DNA of 64,000 bases from Kineobactrum salinum (GCF_010669285.1 NZ_CP048711.1:1922001-1986000), one strand, 5' to 3'; numbered from the stretch's first letter, positions 45,355-55,684 are shown. A program made the numbers and translations. Notes: generated by a model from the sequence alone, not told the origin.

Positions 45355-46017
45355 TCAGGAAGAAGTGGCGCTCGTAGCCTTCTTCTTTGGAGTGGCTTTG
45401 CGCGATGCAGCGGCCTTTTTCTTCGGCATCGCCTTTTTCTTGGGAGCCACAGCCTTCTTCTTCGGAGCGGCGGCTTTTTTCTTGGGAGCCGCCTTCTTTG
45501 CCGTCGCAGCCTTGCCGGTTACTGCTTTTTTCCGCGGTGCGGCTGCCTTCCTGCTGCCGGCCGCCGATTTTTTCTTTGCCGCTGTCTTGCGGCCAGCCTT
45601 GCCCTGGACTTGCTGGCGACGCGCAGCAGCTTTCTCTACCACCGATGCGGCCCGGTCAGCAGCCTGTGCGCGCCGCGATTCCAGTGCGAGATCAGCTTGT
45701 ATCGGCACCAGCCTCTCAGCCGAGGTATAGGCAGCGCGAGCTATCTTCCCCACCGATTCCGCCAGTTCCTGCACCTGACCGACCAAACCTTCCACACGCT
45801 TTTGGTTGGCAGTGCCGGGTTTGCCTTGCAGCGCGCCGCGTGCCTTTTTCAGGCGGGCATTGGCGCTGCTGTGCTTCTTGCGAGCCTCGGCCAGGTCGGT
45901 CGTAACGCGCGCATAGGCTTTCTCTGTCTCCGAGAGCAGCTTCTTCTGCAGCTGCTCTACCTTCCTGTTGGCCTGCTCGGCCATTTTCAGGGCCTGGGCC
46001 AGTTCTTTTTCCAACAT
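45355..46017 (-). CDS. AlgP-like/histone H1-like Lys-Ala-Pro-rich protein
   Basis: 220 residues in two parts. Residues 1-~135 are helical and coiled-coil-like (LEKELAQALKMAEQANRKVEQLQKK and onward). The C-terminal ~85 residues are low-complexity basic repeats of the type AAPKKKA/AAPRKKA, as in AlgP (AlgR3) of Pseudomonas and in histone H1-like proteins. It should bind DNA non-specifically or act in nucleoid organisation; in Pseudomonas AlgP influences alginate genes. The ATG at 46017 follows a GAGAGAGTGGA stretch. The repeats make it prone to length variation. Confidence 0.8.
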   Translation of the reverse strand: MLEKELAQALKMAEQANRKVEQLQKKLLSETEKAYARVTTDLAEARKKHSSANARLKKARGALQGKPGTANQKRVEGLVGQVQELAESVGKIARAAYTSAERLVPIQADLALESRRAQAADRAASVVEKAAARRQQVQGKAGRKTAAKKKSAAGSRKAAAPRKKAVTGKAATAKKAAPKKKAAAPKKKAVAPKKKAMPKKKAAASRKATPKKKATSATSS

Positions 46018-46295
46018 GAGCGTTCCACTCTCTCTGCCAATGGGATACCGCATTGTTAGTGTAGGCCGAATCCCGTGGCACGCAATGCTTAATCGACCGT
46101 GTTTGTCGGTAAATTACCGCTTCTTCGGCGCGTCCACCACGCCTGCCCGGGCAGAATATCCTCCGCTCAGCGAAAACCGTGTGGACAGGTCCGCTCCCGG
46201 GGACGACAAACACCGGCACCTGCGTTAGACTCGCCATGTCTCGCGCTCTTGCGCGCACCAGCGTCCATAGCGAATACACCTGTTGGGGAAACCAG

Positions 46296-46694
46296 ATGGA
46301 ATACAACCCGGAACTACACAGTATCAAGTGTCCCAAGTGCGGCCATGGCATGGCAGAAATCCGATACGGCGATGTCGCCATCGACCGCTGCAGCAACTGT
46401 CATGGACTGTGGTTTGATACCGGCGAAGCCGAACTACTGAAAACCAAGTGGATGGGCGACGCGCTGGATATCGGTGATCCCTCCCTGGGCAAGCGCTGGG
46501 ACAAGGTGGAGGATATCGCCTGTCCGCGCTGCGGCAAGGATATGGAGAAGTTGTCCGATCCAAAACAGAAGCATATCTGGTATGAAATGTGTCCGGAGCA
46601 CGGCATGTTCATGGATGCCGGGGAGTTTAGCGACTACAAACACGAGACTCTCGCAGACCGGTTCCGCAGCCTGATAAAGGGTGCACGCCGATAG
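46296..46694 (+). CDS. TFIIB-type zinc-ribbon domain protein
   Basis: 132 residues. Two zinc-ribbon units are visible: CPKCGHGMAEI with CSNCHGLWFD, and CPRCGKDMEKL with CPEHGMFMDAGE. The start ATG at 46296 follows GGGGAA. Small zf-TFIIB proteins are common in bacteria but their function is mostly unknown; it could bind nucleic acid or protein. It stands upstream of the DAHP synthase gene on the same strand (51 bp gap), which may be coincidence. Confidence 0.83.
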   Translation: MEYNPELHSIKCPKCGHGMAEIRYGDVAIDRCSNCHGLWFDTGEAELLKTKWMGDALDIGDPSLGKRWDKVEDIACPRCGKDMEKLSDPKQKHIWYEMCPEHGMFMDAGEFSDYKHETLADRFRSLIKGARR

Positions 46695-46745
46695 GGCGGG
46701 GCCCTGGGCCACAATGCGGCAGCCGCAGCCTCGACCGAGACAGCC

Positions 46746-47870
46746 ATGACCCAGCAAGATCCTATCCACCGTCTTCCGGCTGAGCCCGGCTCCGCCGCGT
46801 TCGCAATTGAATCCGCGACCGATGATATCCGCATCCATCGGGCCCAGCCGCTGATAACGCCCTGGGTGCTCGCGGAAGAGCTGCCATTGACACGGGCCCA
46901 GGCAGGAACGATCGCAACCGCGAGACGCAGTATCGAAGCCATACTCAGCGGGACGGATCCCCGCCTGCTGGCGATTGTCGGGCCCTGTTCCGTGCACGAC
47001 CCGGTCGCCCTGCTGGATTTTGCGGCGCAACTGCAGGCCGCCTGCGAGCCTTTGTCTGATTCGATCCTGCCGGTACTGCGGGTCTATTTCGAGAAGCCGC
47101 GCACCGTGATGGGCTGGAAGGGACTGATCAATGATCCGGACCTGGACGGGAGCTTTCGCATCAACAGGGGTCTGCACCAGGCGCGCAAGGTACTGCTGGA
47201 TGTGGCCACGCTGGGCCTGCCCGCGGCGAGTGAGTTCCTGGATACCACCTTTGGTCAGTATTATGCTGAGCTGGTGAGCTTTGGCGCCATCGGCGCCCGT
47301 ACCGTGGAGAGTCAGATTCACCGCGAACTGGCCTCGGGCCTGTCGATGCCGGTGGGATTCAAGAACGGTACCAACGGCAATGTCGATGTGGCGATAGACG
47401 CCATTCGCTCAGCGAGCCACAGCCACTGGTTCCCGTCCCTGACCAAGGAGGGGACACCGGCCATTCTGCACTCCACTGGCAATCCCCACTGTTATCTGAT
47501 CCTGCGGGGCGGCAGCGACAGCGGCCCCAATTACCAGCCTGCCGCGGTGCAGGCTGCCGCCATCGCACTGCGTAAACAAGCGCTGCCCGCCTCGCTGATT
47601 GTCGACTGCAGTCATGGCAACAGCGACAAGGATCCCCAGCGGCAGGCGCTGGTGCTGTCTTCGCTGTGCGAGCAACTGGAACAGGGCCAGCGCGCCATTC
47701 GCGGCGTGATGCTGGAAAGCCATCTGGTCGGCGGCCGGCAGGCGCTGGCACCACCGCAGGAGCTGGTCTACGGCCAGAGCGTCACCGACGCCTGCCTGTC
47801 GCTGGAAGAGACAATACCGCTACTGCAGCAACTGGCAGTGGCAGTGCGCAGAAGCAGTCCGCCAGGCTGA
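46746..47870 (+). CDS. aroG: 3-deoxy-7-phosphoheptulonate (DAHP) synthase, class I
   Basis: 374 residues of the type I DAHP synthase family: AIVGPCSVHDPVALLDFA, the PEP-binding YFEKPRTVMGWKGLINDP, SFGAIGARTVESQIHRELASGL, GFKNGTNGN and VDCSHGNSDKDP. The enzyme condenses phosphoenolpyruvate with erythrose-4-phosphate as the first step of aromatic amino acid synthesis. Which feedback type (Phe, Tyr or Trp) it belongs to is not determined here, so the aroG symbol is nominal. Confidence 0.92.
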   Translation: MTQQDPIHRLPAEPGSAAFAIESATDDIRIHRAQPLITPWVLAEELPLTRAQAGTIATARRSIEAILSGTDPRLLAIVGPCSVHDPVALLDFAAQLQAACEPLSDSILPVLRVYFEKPRTVMGWKGLINDPDLDGSFRINRGLHQARKVLLDVATLGLPAASEFLDTTFGQYYAELVSFGAIGARTVESQIHRELASGLSMPVGFKNGTNGNVDVAIDAIRSASHSHWFPSLTKEGTPAILHSTGNPHCYLILRGGSDSGPNYQPAAVQAAAIALRKQALPASLIVDCSHGNSDKDPQRQALVLSSLCEQLEQGQRAIRGVMLESHLVGGRQALAPPQELVYGQSVTDACLSLEETIPLLQQLAVAVRRSSPPG

Positions 47871-47904
47871 TCGAGCGGATCGCTGCTGGCGGGGCGCACC
47901 GCCG

Positions 47905-48951
47905 TTACCAGCTGTAGCCGAGGCGGAAGCGATAGGTCTGATCCAGCTCTTCAACGTCCGGTGGCCGCCCGCTGTCATGTTCCAGCACCACTTCGGCCGC
48001 AGCCTCGACATTGAACAACAGCGGAAAAGCCAGCCCCATGGTGAGATTGAGCAGCATATCCTCGGTCTGGTCAAGGTTCCAGATGCCGGTATGCTCCAGA
48101 TACAAGCGCGAATTGCCGCCCAGGTAGTTGCTGGTGGCGTCCACTGTCCAGTTCATGCCGCGATAGTTGCCGTCCTCACCGAGGATGAATTGTTCGTCCA
48201 CATACACCAGACCGATTTCACCGGACAGCGTCAGGGCGGGTGCTTCGTAGAATTGACGGCCCAGATAGGGACCCAGGTAATACCGCCGGTCGAGGTCCGC
48301 GAACTTGTCCTGCTCGACCGAGGCGTTCAGGCCCCAATACAGGGGGCCTTCAAGAAAGTGATCGTACTTGCCCAGTACGGCCCAGTTTTCCGCGATCTTC
48401 TGGTCGTTGGCCTCGTCTATCTCACCGTTGAGCCGGACAGTATAGCGGTCGCGCAAGCTGCGCCAGACGCTCTCCAGCCGATAGTCGAACTCATCGGAAT
48501 CGGTGTTGCCCCGCTCCAGGGTCAGGGCGGTGCTGACCAGGCCGCTCCATAAATAGCCGTGACCCAACTCCCAAGGTTTGGGGTTGCCGAGCACCACGTC
48601 GCGCACGGTATAGCTGTCCATCGGCGCTTCCGGGCCCGACAACAGCAGCTGTTCCTGTTGCACGACAATAGCCTGGTCTTCCAGCAATGTCCCATCAGCC
48701 AGCTTGATCACGGTCGGCGTCCGGGTCTGCATATCCTGGATCTGGTCCTGATGGATTTTGACAACACCGGCAAAGTCAGTCTTTATCTTCACTATGCCAT
48801 CGCGCAGCTCTATCACCGTGCCCAGGATTCGCGAGCCGTTCTTCAGCACGATCTCGTCCAGATTCTGGTCCGCCTCTGCGCTGTGCCCCGCCGCCGGCAG
48901 CAGCAAGGCGCAGGCCACCAGTGCGCGTACCAGCTCAGTCTTTCCCGTCAT
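47905..48951 (-). CDS. DUF481 family outer-membrane beta-barrel protein
   Basis: 348 residues. After a signal peptide ([20 protein letters not shown]) comes a small N-terminal beta domain ([26 protein letters not shown]) and then a barrel of alternating strands such as [23 protein letters not shown], ending in YRFRLGYSW with a terminal aromatic residue. This layout fits the DUF481/YdiY group of salt-induced outer-membrane proteins. The ATG at 48951 follows AAGGA by 7 bases. It is divergent from glutathione reductase. Function unknown. Confidence 0.85.
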   Translation of the reverse strand: MTGKTELVRALVACALLLPAAGHSAEADQNLDEIVLKNGSRILGTVIELRDGIVKIKTDFAGVVKIHQDQIQDMQTRTPTVIKLADGTLLEDQAIVVQQEQLLLSGPEAPMDSYTVRDVVLGNPKPWELGHGYLWSGLVSTALTLERGNTDSDEFDYRLESVWRSLRDRYTVRLNGEIDEANDQKIAENWAVLGKYDHFLEGPLYWGLNASVEQDKFADLDRRYYLGPYLGRQFYEAPALTLSGEIGLVYVDEQFILGEDGNYRGMNWTVDATSNYLGGNSRLYLEHTGIWNLDQTEDMLLNLTMGLAFPLLFNVEAAAEVVLEHDSGRPPDVEELDQTYRFRLGYSW

Positions 48952-49058
48952 TCCCACTTCCTTCTGCTTCCAAAAAACTGCATATGATAGCCCAATTGTT
49001 GGAGTTCTGTGCCAGTGGCAACACTGCTAGACTGTCTTGCTATTACTCAGGGAGTCAT

Positions 49059-50420
49059 ATGGTGAGCACGAAAGATTACGATTTGTTTGTTATTGGCGCC
49101 GGTTCTGGCGGGGTCCGGGCGGCCCGCATGGCGGCCGGCTTGGGGGCTCGCGTCGCGATAGCCGAGGACCGCTATATGGGCGGAACCTGTGTCAACGTCG
49201 GCTGTGTGCCCAAAAAACTCTATGTCTACGCCTCCGAGTTCGGCAAGGCCTTTGAGGATGCCCGCGGTTTCGGCTGGGACAGCGCCAAGCCGGCCTTTGA
49301 CTGGGCCACACTGCGCGACAACAAGAAGGCGGAAATTGCCCGCCTCAATGGCATTTACCGGAGGCTGCTGGACGGCGCCGAAGCGGACATTATCGACGGC
49401 CGGGCGCGCCTGGTGGACGCCCATACCGTGGCGGTGGGAAAGCAGCAGTACAGTGCTGGCAAGATCCTGATCGCCACTGGCGGCTGGCCGCACATTCCCG
49501 AGTTCCCGGGCAGCGACCTGGCCACCAGCTCAAATGAAGTGTTTGATCTGAAACAGTTTCCGCAGCGCCTGGTGATCGTCGGCGGCGGCTATATTGCCGT
49601 AGAGTTCGCCGGAATATTCAACGGGCTGGGCGCGCAGGTCACCCAGCTCTATCGGGGCCCTCTGTTCCTGCGTGGCTTCGATGCCGACATCCGCGCCCAC
49701 GCTGCCCGCGAAATCGCCAAGACCGGCGTGGACCTGCGCTTCGAGGTCAATGTCGAATCCATCAGCCGCGGTGCAGACGGCCTGGAACTGCAGCTGACCG
49801 ACGGGTCCACGCTGACCGCTGACACGGTGCTGTATGCCACCGGCCGCAACCCTCACCTGGAAGGGCTGGGCCTGGACAATGTAAACGTCGAACTCACCGA
49901 ATCAGGCACCATTGCCGTGGACGAGCACTACTGCAGCAGCGAACCCAGTATTTTTGCGTTGGGCGACGTCACCGGCGGCATGGAACTGACCCCGGTTGCG
50001 CTGGCCGAAGGCATGGCCTTTGCACACCGTCAGTTCGGCGATCAGTCCCGGCAGGTGGATTACGATTTTATTCCCACCGCGGTATTCTGCCAGCCCAATA
50101 TCGGCACTGTCGGCTTCACCGAGGAGGCGGCCAGGGCCCGTTTCGGCGATATCCGGCTGTTCAAGTCAAGCTTCCGGCCGATGAAACATACCCTCAGTGG
50201 TCGCGACGAGCAGAGTTTCATGAAGCTGATCGTGGACAAGGCCAGCGACCGGGTGGTGGGGGTGCACATGGTTGGACCCGATGCCGGCGAAATCATGCAG
50301 GGCATCGCCATTGCACTGCGCGCCGGCGCCACCAAGGCAATGTTCGACAGCACCATCGGCATCCATCCCACCGCCGCCGAGGAGCTGGTCACCATGCGCG
50401 AGGCCTGGACCGAAGACTGA
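49059..50420 (+). CDS. gor: Glutathione-disulfide reductase
   Basis: 453 residues. FAD-binding start [18 protein letters not shown], redox-active disulfide C44/C49 in [13 protein letters not shown], the NADP-binding motif [20 protein letters not shown] followed by an Arg-containing stretch, and the C-terminal [13 protein letters not shown] with the active-site His-Glu pair. It reduces oxidised glutathione with NADPH; zwf in the same window supplies NADPH. The ATG at 49059 follows AGGGAG. A hairpin at 50489-50516 follows the stop. Confidence 0.94.
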   Translation: MVSTKDYDLFVIGAGSGGVRAARMAAGLGARVAIAEDRYMGGTCVNVGCVPKKLYVYASEFGKAFEDARGFGWDSAKPAFDWATLRDNKKAEIARLNGIYRRLLDGAEADIIDGRARLVDAHTVAVGKQQYSAGKILIATGGWPHIPEFPGSDLATSSNEVFDLKQFPQRLVIVGGGYIAVEFAGIFNGLGAQVTQLYRGPLFLRGFDADIRAHAAREIAKTGVDLRFEVNVESISRGADGLELQLTDGSTLTADTVLYATGRNPHLEGLGLDNVNVELTESGTIAVDEHYCSSEPSIFALGDVTGGMELTPVALAEGMAFAHRQFGDQSRQVDYDFIPTAVFCQPNIGTVGFTEEAARARFGDIRLFKSSFRPMKHTLSGRDEQSFMKLIVDKASDRVVGVHMVGPDAGEIMQGIAIALRAGATKAMFDSTIGIHPTAAEELVTMREAWTED

Positions 50421-50488
50421 GCAGGCCCGCCCGGTCCGCCCGTACTTTCCGGGCGCTGGCACCCCCTCCCGCTACCGCAAATCACCGC

Positions 50489-50516
50489 CGGTCTGCCCGC
50501 TCTCCCGGGCGGACCG
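50489..50516. terminator. Hairpin downstream of glutathione reductase
   Basis: An 11-bp stem with one G-U pair: left arm 50489-50499 (CGGTCTGCCCG), loop CTCTCC, right arm 50506-50516 (CGGGCGGACCG). It lies 70 bp after the gor stop. Its last two bases are the first two of the shared 21-bp element at 50515. Confidence 0.45.
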
Positions 50517-50535
50517 CCTGAGTAGTTTTCGCTAT
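50515..50535 (+). promoter_or_regulatory. Shared 21-bp element, copy 1 (upstream of TonB receptor)
   Basis: The 21 bases starting CGCCTGAGTAGT and ending TTTTCGCTAT are identical to 56355-56375. A weaker second block, ACTACCTACACTG (50551-50563), lies 15 bases further on and matches ACCTGCCACGCTG at 56392-56404 in 8 of 13 positions. It is 125 bp upstream of the receptor start. Likely an operator or activator site for the cluster; the LuxR-type regulator at 57128 is the obvious candidate (inference). Confidence 0.6.
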
Positions 50536-50660
50536 CCAGTTTTTTCCCGGACTACCTACACTGTGCAATCAAGGTTGAAGTCACCGGCCTCGGCAGTCGC
50601 CCGGGGGCCGGCAGATACTGCAGCTATTCTGCAACGATAAAAATGACCCGGAGATCACTT

Positions 50661-52892
50661 ATGAGAACCCGAACCTGTGTATTATGCGCCGCCGTTGCCG
50701 CCACGCTGAGCGCGGACCTCATGGCCAGCGCACTTGAAGAAGTGGTTGTTACCGCCACCCGCCGGGAGGTCAATCTCCAGGATACCGGGATTTCGGTCAC
50801 CGCCATTTCCGGAGCGGCGCTGGAACAGTTCAACATAACTGATTCCGACCTGCTGACCCTGATCACTCCCGGACTGATGTTGCAAAATGGCGGCGGCTCG
50901 CCCCTGGTTGGCCTGGTGTCAATACGCGGGGTGTCACAGAACGATTTCGCCGGTCACATTGAGTCCCCCAACGCCCTGTATCTGGACGAAGTCTACCAGT
51001 CCTCGATTTCCACCAATTCCATCAAGATGTTTGACATCAGCCGGGTAGAAGTACTGCGCGGCCCTCAGGGAACCCTGTTCGGGCGCAATGCCACCGGCGG
51101 CCTGGTGCACCTGATCACCAACAAGCCTACCGAGGAGATGGAGGGCTATGTCAAGCTGACCGCCGGAAGTTACGACTCCTGGGGCATCCAGGGCGCCCTG
51201 AGCGGCCCGCTCTCTGATGCAGTCGGCGGCCGGGTCGCGCTGTACCACAGCAAGGCTGACGGTTTCATCGAGAACGATATTGGCCCCGACCAGATCGAGG
51301 ACGATACCCTTGCCGGCCGTGCGCACCTGAACTTCAGACCTTCCGAACGGCTGGACATCCTGTTGACTGGCGACTATTACAAGACGGATATCGACAATGT
51401 GGGCGGCGCCCACAGCCAGGGCGCGGCCGTGGACCCGGTGACCGGGCTAGGCTTCAATGTCCCCGGTGTCGCCAACACAGTGACTGGCTACGTGGATGCC
51501 GACGGCGACATCTACACCGGCGCCTACGATCAGCCCGGTTTTCTCGAACGCGAATCCAGCAATATCATCCTCAACATCAGCTATGAGCTCGACCGCCTGC
51601 GGCTGGTATCGCTGAGCAATTTCAACAGTGTCGAAGTCGATTACCTGGAAGACAACGATCTCAGCCCTGTGCCCTTCATCGAATTCGGCCAGACCGGCGA
51701 CAGTGACACCTTCAGCCAGGAGTTGCGACTGGAGCAGGGCGAGGGCAGCACGCGTTGGAGCACGGGTCTTTACTACCTGAACATCGATGGCGACTACAGC
51801 CAGGCGCTGTCAGTCAATCCGCCCCCCAATTATGACCCCGCCGAGCTGAGCCTCGGGCAAGTCGCCCAGTGGAGCGTAGAAACCACCTCCTATTCTGTGT
51901 TTGGCCAGATCGAACAGGATCTCGGCGCGGACCTGATGCTCACTGCCGGCCTGCGCTGGACCTATGACGAAAAGGACTATGATTACAATGCCATTCCCAG
52001 GTTGGAGGTGATGGGCACGCCGATCCCGGGTCAGGCGCCGCTGGGAGTACCACCCGGCAGCCTGATAGAGGAGGTGCTGAGCAACGGCCCAATTGCCGAC
52101 AGTCACGATGAAAATGGCGTTTCCGCGCGCCTGCAGCTGGACTATGCGGTCAGCGGCGACTGGCTGCTCTACGCCAGTTTCAACAAGGGTTACAAGGCCT
52201 TCAACTACAACGCCGGATTCGCGGGCCACGCCCCCTTCGACGGCGTACGCTTCGATGGCGAGGATATCTATGCCTACGAAATCGGCAGCAAACTCGACTT
52301 GTGGGGCGGCAGGGCACGCTGGAACATCAGTGGCTACTACTACGATTACAAGGATTACCAGGCCTTCGACCAGCGCGGCATCAATTTCACACTGTACAAC
52401 ACCGATGCCACCATCAAGGGGCTGGATACCGAGCTGACCCTGTCACCCACCAGCACCACGATGCTGATGGTCAGCGCCGCCTATCTGGATACCGAAGTGG
52501 ACAACGTAGTGATAGGTACCGATCCGCTGAACCCTATCCTGGTCTCCAGGGAGGCTCCCCAGTCGCCGGAATTCACCTTCAGCGCCGGCGTGGTGCAGGA
52601 CTTCCCCATCAGTGCCGGGGTGATTTCGCTGCAGTTCAGCGGCTACTACAACAGCGGCTACTTCTCCCAGCTGACCAATGCCCCCAACACCGACATCCCC
52701 AGCTACACGGTGTACAACGGCCGCCTGAGTTTCGCCGACAGCAGTGAAAAGTACGAACTGGCGCTGTTCGCCAAGAACCTGTTCGACAAGGAATACTACA
52801 CCTACGCCTTCGATATCTCTGCCAACGGCTTTACCGAGCAATCCCTGGGTGTGCCGCGCTGGGTGGGTATCGAAGGCCGCTACAACTTCTGA
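50661..52892 (+). CDS. TonB-dependent receptor
   Basis: 743 residues. A signal peptide (CVLCAAVAATLSADLMASA) precedes a TonB box-like EEVVVTATRR, the plug domain (VSIRGVSQNDFAGHIESPNALYLDEVY, VEVLRGPQGTLFGRNATGGLVH) and the barrel with AKNLFDKEYYTYAFD and a C-terminal VGIEGRYNF. The subtype is the common Sphingomonas/Halieaceae-like receptor linked to uptake of hydrophobic or aromatic organic compounds rather than iron; that is inference from context. The ATG at 50661 follows GGAG, with an upstream ATG at 50643 lacking one. First gene of the accessory cluster, downstream of element copy 1. Confidence 0.92.
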   Translation: MRTRTCVLCAAVAATLSADLMASALEEVVVTATRREVNLQDTGISVTAISGAALEQFNITDSDLLTLITPGLMLQNGGGSPLVGLVSIRGVSQNDFAGHIESPNALYLDEVYQSSISTNSIKMFDISRVEVLRGPQGTLFGRNATGGLVHLITNKPTEEMEGYVKLTAGSYDSWGIQGALSGPLSDAVGGRVALYHSKADGFIENDIGPDQIEDDTLAGRAHLNFRPSERLDILLTGDYYKTDIDNVGGAHSQGAAVDPVTGLGFNVPGVANTVTGYVDADGDIYTGAYDQPGFLERESSNIILNISYELDRLRLVSLSNFNSVEVDYLEDNDLSPVPFIEFGQTGDSDTFSQELRLEQGEGSTRWSTGLYYLNIDGDYSQALSVNPPPNYDPAELSLGQVAQWSVETTSYSVFGQIEQDLGADLMLTAGLRWTYDEKDYDYNAIPRLEVMGTPIPGQAPLGVPPGSLIEEVLSNGPIADSHDENGVSARLQLDYAVSGDWLLYASFNKGYKAFNYNAGFAGHAPFDGVRFDGEDIYAYEIGSKLDLWGGRARWNISGYYYDYKDYQAFDQRGINFTLYNTDATIKGLDTELTLSPTSTTMLMVSAAYLDTEVDNVVIGTDPLNPILVSREAPQSPEFTFSAGVVQDFPISAGVISLQFSGYYNSGYFSQLTNAPNTDIPSYTVYNGRLSFADSSEKYELALFAKNLFDKEYYTYAFDISANGFTEQSLGVPRWVGIEGRYNF

Positions 52893-52893
52893 T

Positions 52894-53001
52894 CCCGCCG
52901 TTGCCACACCGGCAAATGACGCCGCCATGATTACCGGCACCGCTTTTCTGGTCGATGGCGGCACCACCGCGGGCATGCCCGCGCGCCATTCGCAACCCTG
53001 A
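52894..53001 (+). pseudogene. C-terminal tail of a short-chain dehydrogenase (remnant)
   Basis: The frame directly behind the receptor stop encodes about 35 residues ending ANDAAMITGTAFLVDGGTTAG plus a short tail and TGA. This is the classical C-terminal end of an SDR (ITGTxFxVDGG). No upstream SDR body exists between it and the receptor. It appears to be what remains of a second SDR, possibly lost by deletion. Confidence 0.6.
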
Positions 53002-53034
53002 CCGCAATTCACCTCAGCCCCACAGGAATCCAAC

Positions 53035-54779
53035 ATGGAATGCACTGTCAGCGAGATGTTACTCGCCATACTGAAGAAGCACGGCGTGAAGTATATCTGC
53101 GGCCTGCCCGCGGCCCAGATCGGCCTGATCATGGACAGCGCCTCGCGCGATCCCGACCTCGTCTATATCACCACCCGCCACGAGGAAGCGGCCGGCCACA
53201 TGGCGGCCTCAATCTCCAGGGTCACTGATACTGTCGGAGTCTGCTTTGCCACAGTCGGGCCGGGAGCGACCAACCTGGTGCCCGGGGTGGCGGCGGCCTT
53301 TGCCGACAATATTCCGATTATCGTGATTACTGGCCAGAACCAGGCCCGCGCGATAGATCCCGGTATCGACCAGTTGCAATCGGCTGACCAGCAGGCGCTG
53401 TTTCGTCCCATCACCAAGTGGAATGCGATCGTGCACCACCCCGAGCGGGCCCCGGAACTGTTCGAGCGCGCCATCCATATCGCCCGCTCCGGCCGGCCCG
53501 GGCCAGTGCAGCTGGACATTCCCTGCGATGTCGGCACCCAGCTGTGCCGCTACAATCTCACGCAGACTCCGCCCTACCGCCTGCAGCGGCCGACCCCTGC
53601 CGCACTGAGTTGCAGGAGGTCGTCGCTGCCCTGCGTCAGGCCCGCAGGCCGCTGTTGATTGCCGGCGGTGGCGTGGCCCGCTCCGGCGCAGTGGCCGAGT
53701 TCCGCGCGCTGGTAGATCACTGCGACATGCTGGCCATGGCCACCGCCAACGGCCGCGGCGTATTGCATCCGGACTGCCCCAACAACCTCGGCTCCGCCGG
53801 CCTGGTCTCCGGTCAGGCGGCAATAGATGTCGGCCAACAGGCTGACCTGGTACTGGCCGTGGGCTGCAAGTTCTCGACCTTCACCCCGATCCACAAGCCG
53901 CCCCACTACCCCAAACCCGACACCCAGAAAATCATCCAGATCGATATCGACGCCGCTTCCATAGGCCGCGCTGCACCGGTGGAGACAGGCCTGGTCGGGG
54001 ACGCCAGGGCGACCCTGGCGGCACTGCTGGAGGAATTGGGATCAGAACCACTCGATCAGCAGGATTCTGCCTGGAAACAGGCCATCCTGAAAACCCGGGA
54101 CGAAAACCGGACGCTCTACCGCGAATCCGCCAAGTCCAGCAAGGTGGTGGGCGGCAGCGGCCTGCTGAATGAATCCGCCGTGGCCGCAACCATCGCCGAT
54201 CTGCTGCCCGAGGATGCCATTGTCGTGCACGACGGCGGCCAGACCATGATGTGGACCATCTCTCACATCCAGGTCACCAGCCCCGAGAGCTCGCTGTTCG
54301 TTCCCGGCATGGGCCATCTCGGCTTCGGCCTTCCCTACGCCAATGCCGCCAAACTGGCGCACCCCGAGCGGCCGGTATTCTGCCTGACCGGTGACGGCGC
54401 CATGGGCATGACCATCCAGGAACTGGAGACCGCCAGCCGCTACGGCCTGAATGTGATCGTGGTGGTCTTCAACGACAGCTACTGGGGCATGTACAAGCCC
54501 TTTGGCGAGATCCTGGAAAATCCGGAGTTCGGTACCCGGCTGTCGACCGTGGATTTTGCCACCGTAGCCCGCGGCTTTGGCTGCTACGCCGAGGATGTGA
54601 TGGATCTGGAAGGCATTGCTCCGGCGATCGAACGGGCGCTGGCCTGCGGCAGACCCGCGGTCCTGAACATCGGCGTCGACTTCACCCCGCACCCGATGGA
54701 TTTTCTGTGGCCGAATATCATTCTGGACGGTTTTCAGTTCCCCGAACAACGCAAGGCGGGTCTGAAAGCGGTAGCCTGA
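53035..54779 (+). pseudogene. Thiamine-diphosphate-dependent acetolactate synthase-like enzyme, single frameshift
   Basis: Together the two frames give a full-length ~581-residue ThDP enzyme. Frame one (53035-~53590) has the Pyr domain: KKHGVKYICGLPAAQ, TRHEEAAGHMAA (catalytic Glu), TVGPGATNLVPGVAAA. Frame two (~53590-54779) has the central domain (PLLIAGGGVARSGA) and the PP domain with the metal site TGDGAMGMTIQELETASRYGLNVIVVVFND. They join if one C is added to ACCCC near 53594-53598, giving TPCRTELQEVVAAL. It may be a real pseudogene or a sequencing error. Substrate unknown; relatives act in C-C bond cleavage or ligation of 2-oxo compounds. Confidence 0.8.
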
Positions 54780-54784
54780 AGGGA

Positions 54785-54803
54785 GCCGCCCACTGCGGGC
54801 GGC
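54785..54803. terminator. Hairpin between convergent ThDP enzyme and SDR genes
   Basis: GCCGCCC (54785-54791) and GGGCGGC (54797-54803) pair perfectly around a 5-base loop, in the 58-bp gap between two convergent stops. No T-run follows. Confidence 0.4.
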
Positions 54804-54837
54804 GGTAGCAGGGCCGGCGCAGGCGGGACAAAAGCGC

Positions 54838-55623
54838 CTAGCTAGTCAGCATCATGCCGCCGTCGACCAGGATGCGGTCGCCGGTGACATGCCTGCTCTC
54901 GTCGCTGGCGAGATAGACAGCGGCACTCGCGACATCCTCGACCTGGCCGAACTCTCCCATGGGAATCAGGCTGCGGAACTGGGCTTCGGCCTGCTCCGGC
55001 GTGACCCCGTGCTGCACTGCGGTGGCAGCCACCAACCGGTTGTGCATCGGCGTCTGGATCTGGCCCGGATGAATCGAGTTGCAGCGTATCCGGTAGCCCT
55101 GCTGGGCGCAGTACAACGCCACTGACTGGGTGAGGTGGCGCACCGCGGCCTTGGAGGCCCCGTACGCGGCGATAAAGGGTACCGGCACCAGGGCGCCGAT
55201 GGAGGACATGTTGATGATCGCTCCACCACGGGATTTCATCTGCCGGATCGCGTGCTTGCAACCCAGCAGCGTGCCTTCGAAATTGACCGTGTAGATCCTG
55301 CGGACCTCGTCAATGTCAATATCCTCGAACAGCACCCCCAGCCCCGCGTCAGCAAAACCGGCGTTGTTGACCAGGATATCGGGGCTCAATCCCTGCGCCG
55401 CCAAATCCCGGAACAGCCCCTCCCACTGGCCTTCTTCAACCACATCCTGGACCATAAACTGGGCCCCCACCTCTGCTGCCGCCTCATTGCCCGCCGCGGC
55501 ATTGATATCCGTGATCACTACCCGGGCCCCCTCTTCGACAAAGCGTGCGGCCATGGCCCGTCCCAGGCCCGAAGCCCCGCCGGTGACGATTGCGGTCCTG
55601 CCCGCCAGTCTGTTGCTAGTCAT
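54838..55623 (-). CDS. SDR family NAD(P)-dependent oxidoreductase
   Basis: 261 residues of the classical SDR fold: AIVTGGASGLGRAMAARF (cofactor TGxxxGxG), ITDIN suggesting NAD preference through Asp, ILVNNAGFAD (NNAG), the catalytic SSIGALVPVPFIAAYGASKAA (Ser, YxxxK), and HPGQIQTPM. It ends in VTGDRILVDGGMM. It would oxidise a secondary alcohol to the ketone (or reverse). It follows the cupin gene on the minus strand (62-bp gap between cupin stop and SDR start) and converges on the ThDP enzyme, within the accessory cluster. Confidence 0.92.
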   Translation of the reverse strand: MTSNRLAGRTAIVTGGASGLGRAMAARFVEEGARVVITDINAAAGNEAAAEVGAQFMVQDVVEEGQWEGLFRDLAAQGLSPDILVNNAGFADAGLGVLFEDIDIDEVRRIYTVNFEGTLLGCKHAIRQMKSRGGAIINMSSIGALVPVPFIAAYGASKAAVRHLTQSVALYCAQQGYRIRCNSIHPGQIQTPMHNRLVAATAVQHGVTPEQAEAQFRSLIPMGEFGQVEDVASAAVYLASDESRHVTGDRILVDGGMMLTS

Positions 55624-55684
55624 GCTGTACTGTCTCCTGTGTTGATGCCGGTGTGATTAGAGCCTGAACTGGACTGGCCGGCTG

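Noticed and set aside
53580-53610. Programmed -1 frameshifting in the ThDP gene
   Set aside because: No X-XXY-YYZ slippery heptamer or strong downstream stem is visible; a missing base in the C-run is simpler.
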